Shown: positions 17,701 through 26,766, counted from the first letter of the stretch. The stretch is DNA of 64,000 bases from Novosphingobium sp. (GCF_027489515.1 NZ_JAIXZS010000083.1:187686-251685); one strand, 5' to 3'. Numbers and translations: made by a program. The notes: a model not told the origin generated them from the sequence alone.

Positions 17701-19749
17701 ATGGGTTACCGTCTGGGTGTCGACGTTGGCGGCACGTTTACCGATCTGTTGCTGTTCAACACGTCGAACGGCGCGTTCTGGCGGCACAAGACGCCGTCGA
17801 CCCCGCATGACAGCTCCGAGGGCATCCTCAATGGCGTGACCGCGATCTGCGCCAAGGCCGGGATCACGACCGGCGATATCGACTATTTCCTCCACGGAAC
17901 CACCGTCGCGACTAACGCGGTGCTGGAAGGCAAGGGTTCGCGCGTCGGCCTCGTGACGACAGAGGGCTACCGCCATATCCTCCAGATCGCGCGCAGCTTT
18001 GTGCCGGGCGGGCTTGCGGGCTGGATCATCTGGCCCAAGCCGACCCCGCTTGCCGCGCTTGAGGATACCGTGACCGTCAAGGGCCGCATCGACGCCGAGG
18101 GAGGCGAAGTGCGTCCGCTCGACGAGGCCGATATCCGCACGCAGCTTGACGTCCTGAAGGCGCAGGGCGTCGAGGCGGTGACGGTGAGCCTGATCAACGC
18201 TTACGTGAACGGCGCGCACGAGGCGCGGGTTGGCGAACTGGCAGCCGAGATCCTCCCCGGCGTGCCGGTTTCGCTGAGCCATCAGGTCCTGCCGGAAATG
18301 CAGGAATACGAACGTACGCTGACGACCGTGGCCAATGCGGCGGTGCGTCCGGTCGTGGGCCGCTATGTCTCGAACCTGCGCGACCGCCTTGCCGCGGAAG
18401 GGATGACCGGCAAGCTCTCGCTGCTGCGTTCGGACGGCGGCCTCATGTCCGCCCAGAAGGCCGAGGAGCACCCGGTCAATATCCTGATGTCCGGCCCGGC
18501 GGGCGGCGTGACGGGCGCGATCTGGGTGGGGCGCAATGCGGGCATCCGCAATATCCTGACGCTCGACGTCGGCGGCACCTCGACGGACGTCGCGCTGATC
18601 GAGAACCTTGAGCCGCGCCGCCAGCGCACGACCGAAGTGGGCCACCTTTCGGTGCGCGCCTCGGCACTCGACGTCAAGACGGTGGGCGCTGGCGGCGGTT
18701 CGATCGCTTATGTGCCGGAGCTGACCAAGGCCCTTCGTGTCGGTCCGCAGTCGGCAGGCGCGGTGCCGGGGCCTGCGGCTTATGGCAAGGGCGGTGAGCT
18801 GCCGACGGTGACGGACGCCAACGTCGTCCTGGGCTACCTGCCGGAGAATCTGCTGGGCGGCACCTTCCGCCTCGACCGCGAGGCTTCGACCAAGGCGGTG
18901 CAGACCATCGCCGATGCGCTGGGGATCGACCTTATGGCGGCGGCGCGCGGGATCATCGACATCGTCAACGAGAACATGTTCGGCGCACTGCGGATGATCT
19001 CGGTGCAGCAGGGCTACGATCCGCGCCACTTCGCGCTGATGGGTTTCGGTGGCGCGGGGCCGCTTCATGTGAACGCGATTGCCCGCCTGCTGGGCGCATG
19101 GCCTGCGGTTTCGCCCGTCTCGCCGGGTGTGCTCTGCGCGCTGGGCGATGCGACGACACGGATGCGGACCGAGACGGCGCGCAGCTTCTCGCGGCTTGCC
19201 ACGCAGACCGAGGCGAGCGAGCTGATCGCGATCCTCGCCGAAATGGCGGCGCAGACGCGCGGCGAGCTGCTTTCCGATGGCGTGCCGGAAGACGAGATCA
19301 CCACCGAGTTTGAAGTCGACGTGCGTTATGCCGGGCAGGCATTCGAAGTGCCGCTGACGATTTCAGCCGAAGTCCTCGAAGCGGACGGCATCGCCGGGAT
19401 CCTCGCGCGCTTCGATGCTGAGCATAAACGGCTTTTCACCTTCAACATGGATACCCCGCACGAGATCGTGAACTTGCGCGCCGTGGCGCTCGGCCGCGCT
19501 CTCGATCTGCCGGCGGCTGAACTTCCCAAGGGCGACGGCAATTCGGCGGCGGCGAAGATGCGCGACCACACGCTGTGGATGGATGGACGCGAGCAGGCGG
19601 CGGTGATCTATGACCGTGCCAAGCTGCGTGCCGGGGATGTGATCCCCGGGCCGGCCATCGTCTGCGAGATGGACTCCACGACCCTTATCGAGAGCGGCTG
19701 CGTCGGCACGGTCGATGCTGTCGGCAACATCCTGATCAATCTGGCCTGA
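17701..19749 (+). CDS. hyuA: Hydantoinase/oxoprolinase A subunit
   Basis: A 682-residue ATP-binding subunit of the hydantoinase/oxoprolinase family. Other members are 5-oxoprolinase, ATP-dependent N-methylhydantoinase and the acetone and acetophenone carboxylases. The first actin-like phosphate motif GVDVGGTFTDLLLF is at residues 5-18, and the second, LDVGGTSTDVALI, is near residues 284-296. GPAAYGKGG and MGFGGAGPLH are further conserved blocks. The gene begins three bases after the lyase stop, within a tightly packed operon, and its B subunit follows. The reaction is expected to use ATP to activate an amide or carbonyl. Sequence alone does not separate ring opening of a hydantoin-like compound from carboxylation of a ketone. 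Confidence 0.9.
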   Translation: MGYRLGVDVGGTFTDLLLFNTSNGAFWRHKTPSTPHDSSEGILNGVTAICAKAGITTGDIDYFLHGTTVATNAVLEGKGSRVGLVTTEGYRHILQIARSFVPGGLAGWIIWPKPTPLAALEDTVTVKGRIDAEGGEVRPLDEADIRTQLDVLKAQGVEAVTVSLINAYVNGAHEARVGELAAEILPGVPVSLSHQVLPEMQEYERTLTTVANAAVRPVVGRYVSNLRDRLAAEGMTGKLSLLRSDGGLMSAQKAEEHPVNILMSGPAGGVTGAIWVGRNAGIRNILTLDVGGTSTDVALIENLEPRRQRTTEVGHLSVRASALDVKTVGAGGGSIAYVPELTKALRVGPQSAGAVPGPAAYGKGGELPTVTDANVVLGYLPENLLGGTFRLDREASTKAVQTIADALGIDLMAAARGIIDIVNENMFGALRMISVQQGYDPRHFALMGFGGAGPLHVNAIARLLGAWPAVSPVSPGVLCALGDATTRMRTETARSFSRLATQTEASELIAILAEMAAQTRGELLSDGVPEDEITTEFEVDVRYAGQAFEVPLTISAEVLEADGIAGILARFDAEHKRLFTFNMDTPHEIVNLRAVALGRALDLPAAELPKGDGNSAAAKMRDHTLWMDGREQAAVIYDRAKLRAGDVIPGPAIVCEMDSTTLIESGCVGTVDAVGNILINLA

Positions 19750-19762
19750 GGACGCGCGAACC

Positions 19763-21649
19763 ATGCCTGCAACCATTGTCCAGACCAACCCCGTCCCCTT
19801 CAACCGCGTCGCCATCGATCCGGTGACGCTCGACATTATCGAGAACGCGCTGCGCAATGCGCGCATCGAGATGGACGCGACGCTCGTTCGCACCGCGATG
19901 TCGCCCGGCATCCGCGAGCAGGGTGACGCCTTCCCGCTGATCGCCGATCACACCGGCAAGATGATCGTCGGCCAGTTCGGCAGCTTCATCGGCGGCTTCC
20001 TCGACAACTTCGACGGCACGCTTGAAGACGGCGACATGATCTTCCTGTCCGACCCTTACTCCGTCGACGGCGCGATCAGCCACTCGAACGACTGGCTCGT
20101 GCTGCTGCCGGTGTTCAAGGACGGGCGGCTGATCGCCTATACGTCGATGTTCGGCCACCAGAGCGACATCGGCGGCAAGGTCGTCGGCTCGATGCCGATC
20201 AACGCCCGCTCGATCTTCGAGGAAGGCGTGCGCATTCCGCCGGTGAAGATCTGGAAGAAAGGCGAATACAACGACGACCTGATGAAGCTCGTCATGCACC
20301 AGACGCGCAAGCCTGACTGGTGCCAGGCGGACCTCAACGCGCTGATCGCGGCCTGCCGCGTCGCCTCGCGCCGGGTGATCGAAATGGCCGAGCGCTTTGG
20401 CGATGACGTCTATGTCTCTGCCACGCAGGACCTCCTCGCGCGCAACCACCGCGCGATGCAGGCGTTGATCGGGATGGCGATTGCCGAGGAGCCGGTGAGT
20501 TTCGAGGACTACATCTGCGACGATGGCATGGGCTATGGCCCCTACAAGATCAAATGCACGATGTGGCGCGAGGACGGACGCGTGATCCTCGATTTTGCGG
20601 GCACCGATCCGCAGAGCCAAGCCTCGATCAACTTCTTCCTCAATGAAAACATGTTCAAGATGTTCTTCGGCATCTACATGATCATGGTCTTCGATCCGCA
20701 GATCCTGTTCAACGACGGGTTCTACGATCTGATCGATGTGCGTATTCCGGAAGGTTCTCTCCTCAAGCCGAAGTTCCCCGCAGCCCTTTCGGGTCGCACC
20801 CATGCGCTGGGGCGGATCTTCGACATTCTGGGCGGATTGCTGGGCCAGAAGACGCCCGAGTTTCTCAATGCAGCCGGGTTCTCGTCTTCGCCCCACCTCT
20901 TCTATTCGGGCAACGATGCGCGGCCCGGCAAGAAGGGTGAGTGGTTCCAGCTGTTCCAGATCGGCTTCGGCGGCATTCCGGGCCGTCCGATGGGCGACGG
21001 GCCGGACGGCCACTCGCTCTGGCCGGGCTTCACCAACGTGCCCAACGAGTTCCTCGAGCGCTACTTCCCGATGCGCATCGAGCGCTATGAATGCGCAGCC
21101 GATAGCGGCGGGGCGGGGCTCCACCGCGGCGGCAACGGCATTCACATGACCTACCGCTTCCTCAGCGCCGGCACGATCTCGATCCACGACGACCGCTGGT
21201 TCGTGCCGCCGTGGGGCGTGAACGGCGGCGAGCCGGGGCAGCGTGCGCGCAAGGTGCTCGAACGCGTTGATGGCACGAGCGTGATCGTCGGCAACAAGGT
21301 CGAGGACGTCGAAGTCGAGGCGGGCGACCAGCTGCACTTCATCACCTGGGGTGGCGGTGGCTGGGGTGACCCGCTGGCGCGTGATCCGGCGCTAGTCGGC
21401 AAGGAAATCGTGCAAGGCCTCGTGTCGCCGGGAGGCGCGCGCGATTATGGCGTGGTGGCGGATGCTGCGGGCGTCGTCGACACGGCGGCGACCGAAGCGC
21501 TGCGGGCCGAGCTGCGCGCGGGCCGTGGCGAATTGCCGCTGTTCAACTATGGTCCGGGAATCGAGGCGCTGCGCGTGGCGTGCGAGAGCGAGACCGGTCT
21601 TGCCGCGCCGATCCAGCCCGTGTGGCCGCATCTGGAACCAGCGGAGTGA
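19763..21649 (+). CDS. hyuB: Hydantoinase/oxoprolinase B subunit
   Basis: A 628-residue subunit that partners the product of the preceding gene. Conserved blocks include DPVTLDIIENALRNARIEMD at the N-terminus, SPGIREQGDAFPLI, LSDPYSVDGAISHSNDW and the C-terminal GAGLHRGGNGI and WGGGGWGDPL. All of these are characteristic of HyuB and oxoprolinase C-terminal regions. Together with HyuA it forms the ATP-dependent enzyme. It starts 13 bases after HyuA and ends five bases before the CoA transferase start, so cotranscription is nearly certain. The length is slightly longer than typical HyuB (about 520-600 residues), from an extended C-terminus. Confidence 0.9.
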   Translation: MPATIVQTNPVPFNRVAIDPVTLDIIENALRNARIEMDATLVRTAMSPGIREQGDAFPLIADHTGKMIVGQFGSFIGGFLDNFDGTLEDGDMIFLSDPYSVDGAISHSNDWLVLLPVFKDGRLIAYTSMFGHQSDIGGKVVGSMPINARSIFEEGVRIPPVKIWKKGEYNDDLMKLVMHQTRKPDWCQADLNALIAACRVASRRVIEMAERFGDDVYVSATQDLLARNHRAMQALIGMAIAEEPVSFEDYICDDGMGYGPYKIKCTMWREDGRVILDFAGTDPQSQASINFFLNENMFKMFFGIYMIMVFDPQILFNDGFYDLIDVRIPEGSLLKPKFPAALSGRTHALGRIFDILGGLLGQKTPEFLNAAGFSSSPHLFYSGNDARPGKKGEWFQLFQIGFGGIPGRPMGDGPDGHSLWPGFTNVPNEFLERYFPMRIERYECAADSGGAGLHRGGNGIHMTYRFLSAGTISIHDDRWFVPPWGVNGGEPGQRARKVLERVDGTSVIVGNKVEDVEVEAGDQLHFITWGGGGWGDPLARDPALVGKEIVQGLVSPGGARDYGVVADAAGVVDTAATEALRAELRAGRGELPLFNYGPGIEALRVACESETGLAAPIQPVWPHLEPAE

Positions 21650-21654
21650 GCGGC

Positions 21655-22857
21655 ATGAATGCAGGTGCATTGAACGACGTTCGCGTCGTTGAGCTGGGCC
21701 AGTTGCTGGCGGGTCCGTTCTGCGGCCAGCTGCTCGGCGACATGGGCGCGGACGTGATCAAGGTCGAGCCGCCGCATGTGGACGGAAAGGGCGGCGGCGA
21801 CCCCATGCGAGACTGGGGGCAGGGCGACGAGAAGGTGCAGTGGGAAGTAATCGCGCGCAACAAGCGCTCGGTTTCGGCCAATCTGCGCGTTCCGGCAGGC
21901 CAGGCGCTGGTCCGGCGGCTGATCCGCGAGGCGGATGTGCTGATCGAGAATTTCAAGCCGGGTACGCTGGAGAAGTGGGGCCTGGGGCCTGATGTGCTGC
22001 TCGGCGAACAACCGGGGCTGATCATCGCGCGGATGTCGGGCTATGGGCAGAATGGTCCCTATTCGGACCGCGCCGGCTTTGGCGGAATCGGTGAGGCGAT
22101 GGGGGGGTGGCGCTATATCGTGGGCGAGCCGGACCGGCCGCCGAGCCGCATGGGCGTTTCGATCGGCGATACGCTGACTGCGACCTACGGCTGCATGGGC
22201 GTGCTGGCGGCGCTGCATGTGCGCGAGAAGACCGGCAAGGGTCAGGTGATCGATGCGGCGCTTTATGAAAGCGTGCTGCAAGTCATGGAAGGCCTTGTCC
22301 CTGAGTACGACCGCATGGGGCTGATCCGCGAGCGCTCGGGCTCGATCCTCAAGGGCATTGCGCCGTCCAACGTCTATTCGTGCAAGGACGGCGAGTTCAT
22401 GATCGGCGCGAACAAGGATTCGCTGTGGAAGCGCCTTGCTGTGGTGATGGGGCAGCCTGAGTTGGGCGATGATCCGCGTTTTGCGACCCACCTGGCGCGC
22501 GGGGCCAATCAGACCGAGATCGACAACCTGATCAATGATTGGACCAAGACCAAGACGGTCGACGAGGTTGATGCCTTGATGATCGAGGCTTCGATCCCGG
22601 CGGGCCGCGTGTACCGCGCGCCCGACATGCTCGCTGATCCGCACTTCGAGGCGCGCGGCGCGATCATCGAGGTCGAGACCGAGCGTTTCGGTCCGCTCAA
22701 GATGCAGGGCGCGTTCCCGAAGCTTTCGGGCACCCCCAGCGGCGTCCGCCGTCCCGCGCCGGCCACGGTTGGCCAGCACAATGCCGAGATCTACGGCGGC
22801 CTCCTTGGCATGAGCGCGGCGGAACTGGCCGAGCTTGCGGCAGGCGGCGTGATCTGA
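21655..22857 (+). CDS. CaiB/BaiF-family (class III) CoA transferase
   Basis: A 400-residue enzyme that moves CoA between a carboxylate and an acyl-CoA. The N-terminus VRVVELGQLLAGPFCGQLLG and GADVIKVEPP are the family signature. The catalytic Asp is D172 in VSIGDTLTA, and the C-terminal part carries GRVYRAPDMLADPHF. The ATG at 21655 lies five bases after the HyuB stop; the longer frame starting inside HyuB was rejected. In this operon it could activate the acid made by the hydantoinase-type enzyme to a CoA ester for the lyase. That order is inference. Confidence 0.9.
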   Translation: MNAGALNDVRVVELGQLLAGPFCGQLLGDMGADVIKVEPPHVDGKGGGDPMRDWGQGDEKVQWEVIARNKRSVSANLRVPAGQALVRRLIREADVLIENFKPGTLEKWGLGPDVLLGEQPGLIIARMSGYGQNGPYSDRAGFGGIGEAMGGWRYIVGEPDRPPSRMGVSIGDTLTATYGCMGVLAALHVREKTGKGQVIDAALYESVLQVMEGLVPEYDRMGLIRERSGSILKGIAPSNVYSCKDGEFMIGANKDSLWKRLAVVMGQPELGDDPRFATHLARGANQTEIDNLINDWTKTKTVDEVDALMIEASIPAGRVYRAPDMLADPHFEARGAIIEVETERFGPLKMQGAFPKLSGTPSGVRRPAPATVGQHNAEIYGGLLGMSAAELAELAAGGVI

Positions 22858-22876
22858 TGGCGCGGAGCGCTTTTTG

Positions 22877-23518
22877 ATGTCGCGGAGCGAGGCGGATCTT
22901 TCCGGCAACTATGCGGGCGCGTTCGACGGCTCGCTGCCGTTCGGTTCGCGCCCTGCTGTCATCGTGATCGATATGGTCGAGGCCTACCTGCAGCCGGGCT
23001 CGCCGCTCTATGCCGGGGTCGAGGATGCGGTGGCGAGCGCAGCGCGGCTGGTTGCGGCGGCCCGCGAGTGCGGTTCGCCGGTGATTTTCACCAATGTGGA
23101 ATACCAGCCCGGCGGCGCGGATGGCGGCGTGTTTTTCCGCAAGGTGCCGGCGCTCAAGGTGTTCGAGAAGGGTTCGCCGCTCGGTGCTTTCCCGGCGGGG
23201 CTGAGCCCGGAGGCTGGCGATTTCGTCATCACGAAGCGCTATGCCTCGGCGTTCTTTGCAACGCATCTGGCAGCGACGCTTACCTCGCTGGGTGTCGATA
23301 CGCTGGTGATTGCCGGGGTCTCGACGTCAGGTTGCGTGCGTGCCACCGCGCTCGATGCGTGCCAGAACGGTTTCCTGCCGTTCGTGGTGCGCGATGCCTG
23401 CGGGGACCGCCATGCCGCGCCGCACGAAGCAAACCTGTTCGATCTTCAGGCCAAATATGCCGAGGTCGTTACCGAGGCGCAGGTGCTGGCGCTGATGGCC
23501 GCGACCGTCACGCGCTGA
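22877..23518 (+). CDS. Isochorismatase-fold cysteine hydrolase (N-carbamoylsarcosine amidase-like)
   Basis: A 213-residue cysteine hydrolase with the full catalytic triad: D32 (VIVIDMVEAY), K120 (FVITKRYASAF) and C153 (GVSTSGCVRATA, preceded by the usual cis-peptide). Members hydrolyse amides such as nicotinamide, N-carbamoylsarcosine and carbamoyl-beta-alanine, or isochorismate. Linked to hydantoinase A/B, an N-carbamoyl amino acid amidase role, which would release CO2 and ammonia, is attractive because that pair acts in sequence in creatinine breakdown. It is the last gene of the operon; its 3' end overlaps the convergent MarR gene by 11 bases. A TTG three bases upstream of the chosen ATG is an alternative start. 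Confidence 0.87.
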   Translation: MSRSEADLSGNYAGAFDGSLPFGSRPAVIVIDMVEAYLQPGSPLYAGVEDAVASAARLVAAARECGSPVIFTNVEYQPGGADGGVFFRKVPALKVFEKGSPLGAFPAGLSPEAGDFVITKRYASAFFATHLAATLTSLGVDTLVIAGVSTSGCVRATALDACQNGFLPFVVRDACGDRHAAPHEANLFDLQAKYAEVVTEAQVLALMAATVTR

Positions 23519-23948
23519 CGGGCTCCGCAAGCGGGGCGAGCAAGCGGGCCAGCGCTGTGCGGTCCTCTTCCACAACGCGCGCGCCGAGCGCCGCCTCGAT
23601 GGCTTCGGCATAGACCGGCCACATCGCGGCGCGCATGGCGCGGCCTTCGATCGTCAGGTGCAGGGTGTGGCCGCGCGCATCGTCGGGGCAGGGCACCCGG
23701 ATGAGCAGACCAGCCTTGACCATACGATCGACAAGGCGCGAGAGGGCATATTGCTCGGTGGCCAGCGCGGCCTGCAAATCGCGCGGGCGCTGCGCACCAT
23801 GTCGCTCGATCGCCAGCAGCACATCATACCATTCGGGCGGTGGCAGGCCGAGCGAGCGCAAGGTTGCCGCACAGTGCTGGCTGGCGAGATCGGCGGCGCG
23901 GAGCAGGCGGGTCCACGCAAGCAGGGTCGTGGCGGCGGGCATGGCCAT
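23508..23948 (-). CDS. MarR-family transcriptional regulator
   Basis: A 146-residue winged-helix regulator. The recognition region reads RPRDLQAALATEQYALSRLVDRMVKAGLL, followed by the wing CPDDARGHTLHLT. The ATG at 23948 was chosen over 23999 because an AAAGG ribosome binding site lies about ten bases upstream of it. The extra 17 codons of the longer form would be encoded by a palindrome that looks like an operator. MarR proteins usually sense phenolic or other lipophilic acids and repress their own gene. The two palindromes at 23974-23991 and 24009-24044 fit autoregulation. It could also control the converging hydantoinase operon or the upstream antiporter gene, but nothing in the sequence proves it. 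Confidence 0.85.
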   Translation of the reverse strand: MAMPAATTLLAWTRLLRAADLASQHCAATLRSLGLPPPEWYDVLLAIERHGAQRPRDLQAALATEQYALSRLVDRMVKAGLLIRVPCPDDARGHTLHLTIEGRAMRAAMWPVYAEAIEAALGARVVEEDRTALARLLAPLAEPVSA

Positions 23949-23973
23949 TGGGGGCAAGCCTTTCGATGCGGAT

Positions 23974-23991
23974 GCATGGATAAATCCATGC
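23974..23991. promoter_or_regulatory. Candidate MarR operator A
   Basis: Perfect palindrome GCATGGAT, two bases (aa), ATCCATGC, 26 bp upstream of the preferred MarR start. It shares the GCATGG/CCATGC half-sites with operator B. Confidence 0.6.
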
Positions 23992-24008
23992 TGTTGCATC
24001 GAGAAAAT

Positions 24009-24044
24009 GTTGCAGTTGCATGGGAATGTCCATGCAAGTGCAAC
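24009..24044. promoter_or_regulatory. Candidate MarR operator B, 36-bp palindrome
   Basis: Arms TTGCATGG and CCATGCAA around a 6-base centre, extended outward by GTTGCA and TGCAAC with one mismatched pair (24015/24038). It lies in the 59-bp gap between the antiporter stop and the longest MarR frame. Length and symmetry suit a MarR dimer or two dimers. Confidence 0.62.
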
Positions 24045-24059
24045 TACTTAGCCCTGAGC

Positions 24060-25835
24060 CTAGCCGGGTTCGCCTTCCACTTCCTGAGGCTCGGGAGCGG
24101 TGAGGATCCGGTCGCGGGCTACTCGGGGATCGCCGGCTTCGACCTGCAAGGCGAGGCGTTCGCTGTCGCGTACCCGGAACAGCGTTTCGGCGCGCGTGAT
24201 CGCCTCGTTGCTGAGGCCGGCATTGTCGAGCGCGGCGCGGGCCATGGCGATGGCGGATTCAAAAGTTTCGCGCATGATCAGCGTCACCGGCGCATCGCGC
24301 AGCTTGATCACCGCGCGGCGATCGAACGCGCGCACGAACACCGCAGCGCGCGGGAAGGCTTCGTGCACGGCGGCGAGCATGGGGGCATCGAGCTGGTCGC
24401 CGTCGATGCAGAACAGGATCATCTCGGCCTCGGCCGCGCCTGCCTGGCGGAGCATGTCGATCCTTGTGCCGTCACCGAAATAGACCTTGGCGCCAAACGT
24501 GCCGGCAACGTCGATCATCTCGACATCGGTGTCGATCAAGGTGACGGTAATGCCGCCGGCCTGCAGGACCTGGCCCACGGCCTGCCCGAAGCGGCCATAG
24601 CCGACGATCAGTGCATTAGCGCCGTCGTTGCTGGGGCCTTCTCGCGTGGCGGCGGTCTTGGGCACGGGTTCGGCGCGGAAGCGGCGGGTGGCCATCATCA
24701 AGAACGGCGTGGTCGCCATCGAGAGCGTGACGACCGCGCCGAACAGGCTGGCGGCCTCTGGCGCGATAAGCAGGGCATGGCTCGCCTGTGCAAACAGCAC
24801 GAAGCCGAATTCGCCGCCCTGGCTCAGCAGCAGACCTAGCGCCAGCGCGCCGCGCCACGGCACGCCGAACAGCCTGGCTAGGCCGAACATCACCGCCGCT
24901 TTCACCGTGATCAGCATGAGCGCCATCGCGATCACAAACAGCGGATCGCGCGCGATGGCGCCGAGATCGAGCATCATGCCGACGGCGAGGAAAAACAGGC
25001 CGAGCAGGATCGAGCGGAACGGCTCGACATCAGCCTCAAGCTCGTGGCGATAGGGGGTATCCGCCAGCATGACCCCGGCGATGAAGGCGCCGAGCGCTGT
25101 CGAAAGGCCGAGAAGTTCCATCACCGCGCCCGCTGCCATCACGGTGAACAACGCGGCGACGATGAACATTTCGCGCTCGCCCAGATTGCCGATCAGGCGG
25201 AACAGCGGGCGGATGAGGAAGCGCCCCGCCGCGACAAGCCCCGCGATGGCGCCCACCGTCTCTAGGGCGAGCAGCCAGCCCGGCGGACTACCGACGTCTG
25301 CCGGATTGCGGCTCAGCGCGGTGATGATCGTGATCAGCGGGATGATCGAGAGATCCTGGAACAGCAGGATCGAGAAGGCGCGTTCACCGAAGCGCGTCTT
25401 GAGGCGGCCGGATGATTGCAGCATCGGCAGGACCTGCGCAGTCGACGAGAGCGCGAGCGGCAGGCCGAGCGCCAGCGCGGCGGCGGGCGAGAAACTGGTC
25501 GTCAGCATGATCGCGCCGGCAAGGGCCAGCCCGCAGATCGAAACCTGCAGCAGGCCGAAGCCAAGGATATCGCGCTTCATCTTCCACAGCTTGGTGGGAT
25601 CAAGTTCGAGGCCGACAAGGAATAGCAGCAGGGTGATGCCCAGTTCGGCAAAGCCCAGCTTCTGCTCCGCATCGCCGACCATGTTCAGGACGAACGGACC
25701 GAGCACCGCGCCGGCGACGAGATAGCCCAGCGTCGCACCGAGGCCGAGGCGGCGGAACAGCAGCACGAACGCAAGGGCAAAACCGAGCAGCAGGAAGCCG
25801 TCGTGCATGATCGAGGCGGGATGGGATGCGGTCAC
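24060..25835 (-). CDS. CPA2-family potassium/proton antiporter with TrkA-N domain (Kef-type)
   Basis: A 591-residue inner-membrane antiporter. The first about 380 residues are hydrophobic with many transmembrane helices (GLGATLGYLVAGAVLGPFVL, LGITLLLFLVGLELDP, ALGAFIAGVMLADTPY). A cytoplasmic Rossmann domain follows, ALIVGYGRFGQAVGQVL then TLIDTD, which is the TrkA-N NAD-binding module seen in KefB and KefC. Such proteins release potassium in exchange for protons during electrophile stress, gated by glutathione adducts. The first codon is GTG at 25835; an ATG at 25808 (MHDGFLLL) is an equally good start. The C-terminal tail after the TrkA-N domain is short. The MarR gene lies downstream on the same strand. 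Confidence 0.88.
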   Translation of the reverse strand: MTASHPASIMHDGFLLLGFALAFVLLFRRLGLGATLGYLVAGAVLGPFVLNMVGDAEQKLGFAELGITLLLFLVGLELDPTKLWKMKRDILGFGLLQVSICGLALAGAIMLTTSFSPAAALALGLPLALSSTAQVLPMLQSSGRLKTRFGERAFSILLFQDLSIIPLITIITALSRNPADVGSPPGWLLALETVGAIAGLVAAGRFLIRPLFRLIGNLGEREMFIVAALFTVMAAGAVMELLGLSTALGAFIAGVMLADTPYRHELEADVEPFRSILLGLFFLAVGMMLDLGAIARDPLFVIAMALMLITVKAAVMFGLARLFGVPWRGALALGLLLSQGGEFGFVLFAQASHALLIAPEAASLFGAVVTLSMATTPFLMMATRRFRAEPVPKTAATREGPSNDGANALIVGYGRFGQAVGQVLQAGGITVTLIDTDVEMIDVAGTFGAKVYFGDGTRIDMLRQAGAAEAEMILFCIDGDQLDAPMLAAVHEAFPRAAVFVRAFDRRAVIKLRDAPVTLIMRETFESAIAMARAALDNAGLSNEAITRAETLFRVRDSERLALQVEAGDPRVARDRILTAPEPQEVEGEPG

Positions 25836-25976
25836 TGGCGGGTTGTCAGGCCTTGAGCGCGCAAGGTCAACTGTGCTTGGGTTCGGGCAGTCGCGGGCCT
25901 AGCCTATTGACATTGATGTAGGCAGCGTGGTTCCTTGGCTACAGAACCACTGACGAAACCACTTGGGGAGAGATCC

Positions 25977-26276
25977 ATGTCTGTTGCCGGCAAGTATGAA
26001 TGCGTGACCCGTTCGCCGATGGGCGATCAAACCTCGATCCTCACCGTCGAAGTCGATGGCGCCAGCTTCAGCGGCAGCAATTCAGGGCCGATGGGCAACA
26101 TGGAGATCACCGGCGGCACCGTCGATGGCAACACCATCAGCTGGTCGAGCAACATCACCGTGCCGATGCCGATGAAGCTCGATTGCACCGCGACGATCGA
26201 TGGCGATGCATTGAACGGCACCGTGACGGCGGGCATGTTCGGCAGCTTCCCGATGACGGGCAAGCGCATCGGCTGA
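25977..26276 (+). CDS. Small beta-rich conserved hypothetical protein
   Basis: A 99-residue protein with no signal peptide. The sequence is mostly alternating beta-like strands rich in Gly, Ser and Thr (SPMGDQTSILTVEVDG, GNMEITGGTVDGNTISW, ITVPMPMKLDCTATIDGDAL), suggesting a small beta-sandwich or barrel. I do not recognise a named family. The ATG at 25977 has a strong GGGGAGA ribosome binding site; the frame is open 14 codons further up without one. A TTGACA hexamer at 25907 may mark the promoter, and a hairpin terminator follows, so it is probably a single-gene unit and well expressed. Confidence 0.75.
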   Translation: MSVAGKYECVTRSPMGDQTSILTVEVDGASFSGSNSGPMGNMEITGGTVDGNTISWSSNITVPMPMKLDCTATIDGDALNGTVTAGMFGSFPMTGKRIG

Positions 26277-26284
26277 TGCCAATC

Positions 26285-26310
26285 GGGGGAGGGCAAGGTC
26301 CTCCCCCTTT
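26285..26310 (+). terminator. Intrinsic terminator
   Basis: GGGGGAGG (26285-26292) pairs with CCTCCCCC (26300-26307), followed by TTT. It lies nine bases after the stop of the small protein gene. Confidence 0.75.
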
Positions 26311-26313
26311 CTC

Positions 26314-26766
26314 CTAGCGCGTATGAATGCGCTTGAAGGTGCCCGAGAACGCAAGGGCTGGTTCGCCATCGGCCGTGATCAGGCCGCGCGCGAAGACAAG
26401 GCTGCGGCCGGCGCGGATGACTTCGCCGCGCGCTTCGAGCATCTGGCCGGCGCGGGCCGGGCCCACGAACTCGGCGTTGAACGTCACCGTCACCCCGCTC
26501 ATTTCCTCGCCGGTCGCACTTGCGATCATGAACAGCGAAAAATCGCCGAAGGTCATCATGCAGCCGCCGTGGATGCTGCCGTGCGCGTTGCAGTTCTTCG
26601 CGGCCGGGCGGAATCCGGTGACCACACCCGCATCGTCACGGCGGACGTAGAACGGGCCGACGTCATCCTCGAACGGATCGTTGCCTGCCCAGTGATACCA
26701 TCCGGCCCAGGCCGGATCGGCGGCAGGCTCAAGCTTTCCCGCAAAGGGCGGCGCGTCTGTCGTCAT
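26314..26766 (-). CDS. PaaI-family hotdog thioesterase
   Basis: A 150-residue hotdog-fold acyl-CoA thioesterase. The active-site segment NAHGSIHGGCMMTFGDFSLF carries the HGG motif and the acidic residue on the central helix, and VTVTFNAEFVGPARAGQMLEARGEVIRAGRSL follows the usual strand order. It likely hydrolyses aryl- or acyl-CoA esters in the cytoplasm; the substrate is unknown. The gene is leftward and stands 36 bp downstream of, and on the same strand as, no other close gene: the RTX gene starts upstream of it in transcriptional terms, ending at 26803. Cotranscription with the RTX gene is possible because only 36 bases separate them. Confidence 0.87.
   Translation of the reverse strand: MTTDAPPFAGKLEPAADPAWAGWYHWAGNDPFEDDVGPFYVRRDDAGVVTGFRPAAKNCNAHGSIHGGCMMTFGDFSLFMIASATGEEMSGVTVTFNAEFVGPARAGQMLEARGEVIRAGRSLVFARGLITADGEPALAFSGTFKRIHTR

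Noticed and set aside
16792..19068. A 758-residue open frame opposite the lyase and hyuA genes
   Set aside because: It crosses two recognised genes antisense and has no ribosome binding site or known motif.
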